A stretch of DNA of 64,000 nt from Streptomyces drozdowiczii (GTDB taxonomy: Bacteria; Actinomycetota; Actinomycetes; Streptomycetales; Streptomycetaceae), in contig NZ_CP098740.1 of assembly GCF_026167665.1 (NCBI RefSeq), forward strand, positions 1,488,001-1,552,000, read 5' to 3'. Position numbers and translations under genes: made by a program. A model generated the notes under the pieces. That model was given only the letters and a program-made list of their open reading frames with translations. It searched no databases and was not told the DNA's origin. This document shows, piece after piece, positions 59,765-64,000 of this stretch; within the stretch, counting starts at the first letter, position 1; each line of letters opens with the position of its first letter.

Positions 59765-60770
59765 GGTGCGGCACGAACGCACGTACGAGGACATCCTCAC
59801 CGTCGCCCGCACCGCCGACCGGCTCGGCTTCCACGCCCTGTGGACGCCCGAGCGCCATTTCCAGCAGGTCGGGCAGGTCTTCCCGAGCCCGCCGGTGCTG
59901 AGCGCCGCGCTCGCCGTGGCCACCGACCGCATCCGGATCCGGGCCGGCAGCGTCGTCCTGCCGCTCCACCACCCGCTAAAGGTCGCGGAGGACTGGGCGG
60001 TCGTCGACAACCTCTCGCACGGCCGGGCCGGGCTCTCCGTCGCGACCGGCTGGCACTCCGCGGACTTCACCCTCGCGCCCGGCCAGTACGAGGACCGCCG
60101 CGCCCGCACCCTGGAGAACATCCCCCTGCTCCGCTCCCTGTGGGCGGGCGAGGGTGCCGAGTTCCCGGACGGCACCGGCACCCCGGTGCGTGTGCTGCCC
60201 CAGCCCCGGCCGGTGCAGGAGACGCTGCCGCTGTGGGTGACCACCTCCGGCAACCCCGCGACCTGGGAGGCGGCCGGACGGCTGCGCTGCGGCGTGCTGG
60301 GCGCGACCGTCGGCCAGAGCCGGGAGGAGCTGGCCGACCGCATCGCCCGCTACCGCGCCGCCTGCGCCGCCGCCCCCGACCAGCGCGGCACCGACGCGCA
60401 CGGCCGGGTGACGCTGATGGCGCACACCTACGTCGGCGCCGATGACGCCGAGGTGCGCCGGCTGGCCGCCGCGCCTCTGAAGGCGTACCTCACCTCCTAC
60501 CTGCGCCAGACCTCCGCCAACCGCGCCGCCGACGCGGACACCGCCGCGCTCACCGAGGAGAAGACCGCGCTGCTCGCGGAGTTCGCCTTCGAGCGCTACC
60601 TGAACTGGGGCAGCCTGCTGGGCTCGCCCGGCCACTGCGCCAAGATGCTGGCCGACCTGGCCGACCTGGGCGTGGACGAGGTCGCCTGCTTCATCGACTT
60701 CGGCCTCGGCACCGACTCCGTACTCTCCGGCCTCGAACGGCTGGCCGAACTGAAGGCGAGCCTGTCATGA
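59715..60770 (+). CDS. Luciferase-like monooxygenase (MupA/Atu3640 type)
   Basis: 351 residues from GTG 59715, with AGGAGG 7 bases upstream. It is a flavin-dependent TIM barrel: LSVMFFGADSTA on strand 1, LGFHALWTPERHFQQVGQVF, RIRIRAGSVVLPLHHPLKVA and LSVATGWHSADF. This subgroup occurs inside or beside NRPS and PKS genes and is thought to oxidise carrier-bound intermediates using FMNH2. Here it lies between an A-T-C-T and a C-A-T NRPS and is coupled to the latter (ATGA), so it probably hydroxylates or otherwise oxidises a residue bound to one of their T domains. A reductase partner is not seen in the window. Confidence 0.9.
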   Translation: MDLSVMFFGADSTATGEVRHERTYEDILTVARTADRLGFHALWTPERHFQQVGQVFPSPPVLSAALAVATDRIRIRAGSVVLPLHHPLKVAEDWAVVDNLSHGRAGLSVATGWHSADFTLAPGQYEDRRARTLENIPLLRSLWAGEGAEFPDGTGTPVRVLPQPRPVQETLPLWVTTSGNPATWEAAGRLRCGVLGATVGQSREELADRIARYRAACAAAPDQRGTDAHGRVTLMAHTYVGADDAEVRRLAAAPLKAYLTSYLRQTSANRAADADTAALTEEKTALLAEFAFERYLNWGSLLGSPGHCAKMLADLADLGVDEVACFIDFGLGTDSVLSGLERLAELKASLS

Positions 60771-63700
60771 CCGCCCCCGTCGTCCCCGGAGCGCGGCCGG
60801 CCGCCTCCCTCGCCGACCGCTTCAGTGCCCTCGGGCGCGAACAGCGCGTCGAACTGCTGCGCCGGCTCGTGGCCGCCGGGCGGGTGCGGGACGTGCCCGC
60901 CGTGGTCCCGCCCCGCGACCCCGGCCGTCCGGTCCGGCTCAGCCCCGCCCAGCAGGACCTGTGGGCGTACGAGGCGCTGTATCCCGGCACCCCCGCGCTC
61001 AACCTGTGCAGTGCCTACCACTTCACCGGGCCCGTCGACCCCGCGCACGTCGAGGCGGCGTTCACCCGCCTCCAGGAGCACCACGACATCCTGCGCACCC
61101 GGGTCACCCAGGCCCCGGACGGCACGCTGCACGTCGACTTCCCCGGGGCCGGTCCCTTCGAGCTGGAACACGACGACCTGCGCGGCACCGGCACCTCCGT
61201 GCACCGGGCGTTCGACGCCTTCCGGCGGCGCCCGTTCGAGCTGGACGGCGGACGGCTGGTGCGGGCCCGGCTCGTACGGGTCGACGACCGGCGCACCACG
61301 CTGATGCTGAGCGTCCACCACGTAATCGCCGACTGGTGGTCCTTCGACGTACTCCAGAACGAGTTCGCGGAGGCGTACCTGGCGTTCCGCGACGGCACCC
61401 CGCACCGCGTCGGCCGGCCGGCCGTGCAGTACGCCGACTTCTCCGCCTGGCAGGACGATCTGGAGGAGGCCGGCGTCTTCGGGGAGCGGCTCGCGTTCTG
61501 GCGCCGCTACCTGGCCGACCTGCCCGCCCCGCTCGTCCCCGTCGGCCACGGCACCGCCGCCGGTGCGCCCCGCGGGGACCGCGACGGCATCGTGCACATC
61601 GGCTTCGACCTCGACGCGCGCGACGCCGCCGCGGTCCGCGCGCTCGCCCGCCGCTCGGGCACCACCGTGTACGGGGTGCTGATGGCGGCGTTCGCGGTCC
61701 TCGCCCACCGGGTCACCGGCGCCGAGGACATGGTGCTCGGCACACCGGTCGCGAACCGGTCCGCGAAGGGCCTGGACCGGGTCGTCGGGTACGTCATGAA
61801 CGCCGTGCCCACCCGGTGGCGGGTGCGTCCCGACAGTTCCTTCACCGACCTCCTGGCGGGGTTCGCCGCCGACTTCCCGGAGCTGGTGGCCAACGCGGAC
61901 CTGCCCGTGGGCCGGATCGTCGCGGCCACCGCGCCGGAGCGCAGCCTCGGCCGGTCCCCGCTGTTCCAGTGGGTGTTCATGCACCTCACGCAGCAGCCCA
62001 GCGTGTCGGTCGTCCGCGAGTTCGCCGAACCCGAGCGCATCCACACCGGCGGCGAGCACGATCTCGTCGGCGTGGTGAAGGACGACGGCGACGCGATGAT
62101 CGGCAGCTTCGAGGTACGCGCCGACACCTTCGCGCCGGAGGCGGTGGCCCGCTGGGCCGAGTGCTACGTGCGGCTGGTGCGGGAGGTCGCCGCCGACCCG
62201 GCTCGGCGCGTCGGTGACATCGACATCGTGCCGCCGGAGCTGCGCGAACGGCTGCTCGGCCTGGCGTCGGGCGGGGAAGCGGGCACCGAACCGCTGGCGC
62301 TGCCCGCGCTGGTGGCGCGCCGAGCGGCCGAGACCCCCGACGCCCCCGCACTCGACCTCGGCGGCCAGGTGCTCTCGTACGCCGGTCTGGCCGGCCGCGT
62401 CGACCTGCTGGCCGGGGAACTGGCCCGGCACGGGGCCGGACCGGGCCGGGTCGTGGCACTCCTGCGGGGACGGGGCACGGACTGGCCGGTGACGGCACTG
62501 GCCGTGCAGCGCACGGGGGCGGCCTGCCTTCCCCTGGACCCGGACCACCCGGCGGAACGCCTGCGCCGGACGCTGGCGGACGTGGCCCCGGTCCTGCTCG
62601 TCGCGGACGAGGCGCCCGGTACGGCGGTCTCCGGTCCCGTTCCCGTGCTCGTGCCGGGCGACGGCTCCGGCTCCGGTCCCGCGTTCGACGGGCCGCAGCC
62701 CCCGCCGTCCGCGCCCGCGTACCTGATTCACACCTCCGGGTCGACCGGCGTACCGAAGGGCGTCGTCGTACCGCACACCGGGCTGTCCGCGCTCGCCGCC
62801 TCGCTGGTGGAGGGGCTCGGCCTGGGCCCCGGGGACCGGGTGCTCCAGCTCGGGCCGCCCACCTTCGACATCTCGGTCGCCGACCTCTGCATGGCCTTCG
62901 GCGCCGGCGCCACCCTGGTGCTCCCGCCGCCCGGCCCGCTGGTCGGCGAGGACCTCGGGCGCGAACTGCTCGTGCGGCGGGTGACCGCCCTCATGACGAC
63001 GCCGTCCGTGCTGGCGACCGTCCCGGCCGGCGACTACCCGCGGCTGCGGTCCGTGGCCGTCGGCGCCGAGGAGTGCCCCCAGGAGCTGGTGGAGCGCTGG
63101 GCGGTGGACGGCCGCCGCATGGTCAACGTCTACGGGCCCACCGAGGCCACCGTCGCCGTCACCCTGTCCCCGCCGCTGGCCGCCGGCGACCGCACCGGTC
63201 CGCCGCTGGGCCGTCCGCTGCGCGGCGCCGGTGTGCGGCTGCTCGACGAACGGCTGCGCCCGGTCCCCCGGGCACCCGGGGCGAGCTGTACGTCACGGGT
63301 CCGCTGGCCGACGGCTACCTGCACCGGCCCGGCCTCACCGCGGAACGCTTCACCGCCGACCCCTACGGCCCGCACGGCGCCCGGATGTACCGCACCGGCG
63401 ATGTCGCCCGGCAGGACGACGACGGCACCCTGCGCTTCCTGGGGCGCGACGACGACCAGGTGAAGCTGCGCGGCCTGCGGATGGAACCGGCCGAGATCGC
63501 CGCCGCCCTCGCCGAACACCCCGGCGTGGCCCGTGCGCTGGTGGTGGTACGGGAGGGCGCGGCCGGCCGGCCGCAGCTCGTCGGATACGTGGTGCCGGCC
63601 GCCGGGCCGGCCCCGGACCCGGACGCCGTTCTGGCCGACGCGGCCCTGCGGCTGCCCGCCGCGATGGTCCCGGCCGACGTGCTGGTCCTCGACGCGTTCC

Positions 63701-64000
63701 CGCTGACGGCGAACGGCAAGGTCGACCGGGCCGCGCTGCCCGCCCCCGGCCGAGCGGCCCCGCCGGGGCGCCGGGGGCGGCCCGCCCGGCCGCTTCCACC
63801 GCGGAGCAGATCCTGTGCGCGCTGTACGCGGAGATCCTCGGGACCGGTGACGTGGACCCGGACGCGGACTTCTTCCGGCTCGGCGGCGACAGCATCATGG
63901 CGATCCAGCTCGCGGCCCGGGCCGGTGCGGCGGGCCTCCTGCTCGCGCCCCGGGACGTCTTCACCGGCCGCACCCCGGCCCGGCTGGCCCTGACGGCCCG
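60767..64000 (+). CDS. NRPS C-A-T..., two one-base frameshifts, 3' end outside window
   Basis: ATG 60767. A helical N-terminal stretch (LADRFSALGREQRVELLRRL) resembles a docking region. C domain: HHVIADWWS (~184), with the catalytic His-His and Asp kept and the usual Gly replaced by Trp. A domain: [11 protein letters not shown] (~657), FDISVADLC (~701), [11 protein letters not shown] (~789); its code reads about DIAMAGVVAK and I cannot assign it. The frame breaks at the C5 run 63265-63269 and at the G5 run 63773-63777. One extra base at each reconnects GELYVTGPLADGYL and then TAEQILCALYAEIL with the T domain (GGDSIMAIQ, near 63886). The gene runs off the window. Confidence 0.88.

Overview
The window is high-GC DNA with strong G/C third-position bias, GTG starts, and AfsR/SARP, XRE and IclR regulators, all typical of Streptomyces or a close actinomycete. 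The left part (1-14110) looks like ordinary chromosome. From the hairpin at 14076-14107 to the right edge it is one large nonribosomal peptide (NRPS) gene cluster, cut off by the window end. There are no tRNA, rRNA, CRISPR or insertion-sequence signatures, and no gene-free stretch exceeds 300 bases.

Left flank: a secreted FG-GAP-like protein (partial) overlaps a secreted subtilase by one base (both minus). A divergent alpha/beta-hydrolase-fold gene lacking its nucleophile serine follows. Then come an IclR regulator and a plus-strand catabolic operon: an osmoprotectant-type ABC importer (permease, ATPase, permease, frameshifted lipoprotein), a nitrilase-family amidase, a DUF6282 metal-dependent hydrolase-like protein and a large FAD/Fe-S dehydrogenase. 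The hydrolase and IclR promoters share a TGCAGAAA-type palindrome.

Peptide cluster, minus-strand precursor operon (24488 to 14115): threonine kinase, cysteine-synthase-like PLP enzyme, ATP-grasp ligase, a 16-residue coupled mini-ORF, argininosuccinate-lyase-like enzyme, MFS exporter, Sfp-type phosphopantetheinyl transferase, then ilvB, ilvN and ilvC. The kinase/PLP/lyase set is what is known for 2,3-diaminobutyrate in friulimicin- and pacidamycin-type clusters. ilvBNC would supply valine.

Minus-strand assembly operon (47233 to 24664): glutamate mutase S and E subunits (3-methylaspartate), a stand-alone class II aminoacyl-tRNA-synthetase-like protein, an FMN glutamate-synthase-like protein, then two NRPSs: A-T-(C-A-T)x3 and (C-A-T)x2-TE. 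Four consecutive adenylation domains carry a valine-type code, and modules 2-3 look tandemly duplicated as modules 4-5 across the gene boundary.

Right part: a 95-residue unknown protein and MbtH (plus), an ornithine-carbamoyltransferase-like enzyme and an XRE/NB-ARC regulator (minus), a divergent SARP regulator, a small exported protein made of 15-residue DNQNPTV repeats, a 117-residue unknown, a second MFS transporter, and a second NRPS line (A-T-C-T, a luciferase-like monooxygenase, C-A-T). Direct repeats of (G/A)TTCCCG at about 11-bp steps lie before the SARP gene and around the two small genes, and look like SARP-binding sites.

Seven single-base frame breaks interrupt otherwise intact genes. 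In each the reading frame would be restored by one added base, and six sit in a G/C homopolymer of 4-5. I read them mainly as sequencing or assembly errors. Residue-level function calls come from motif reading only; no database search was possible.
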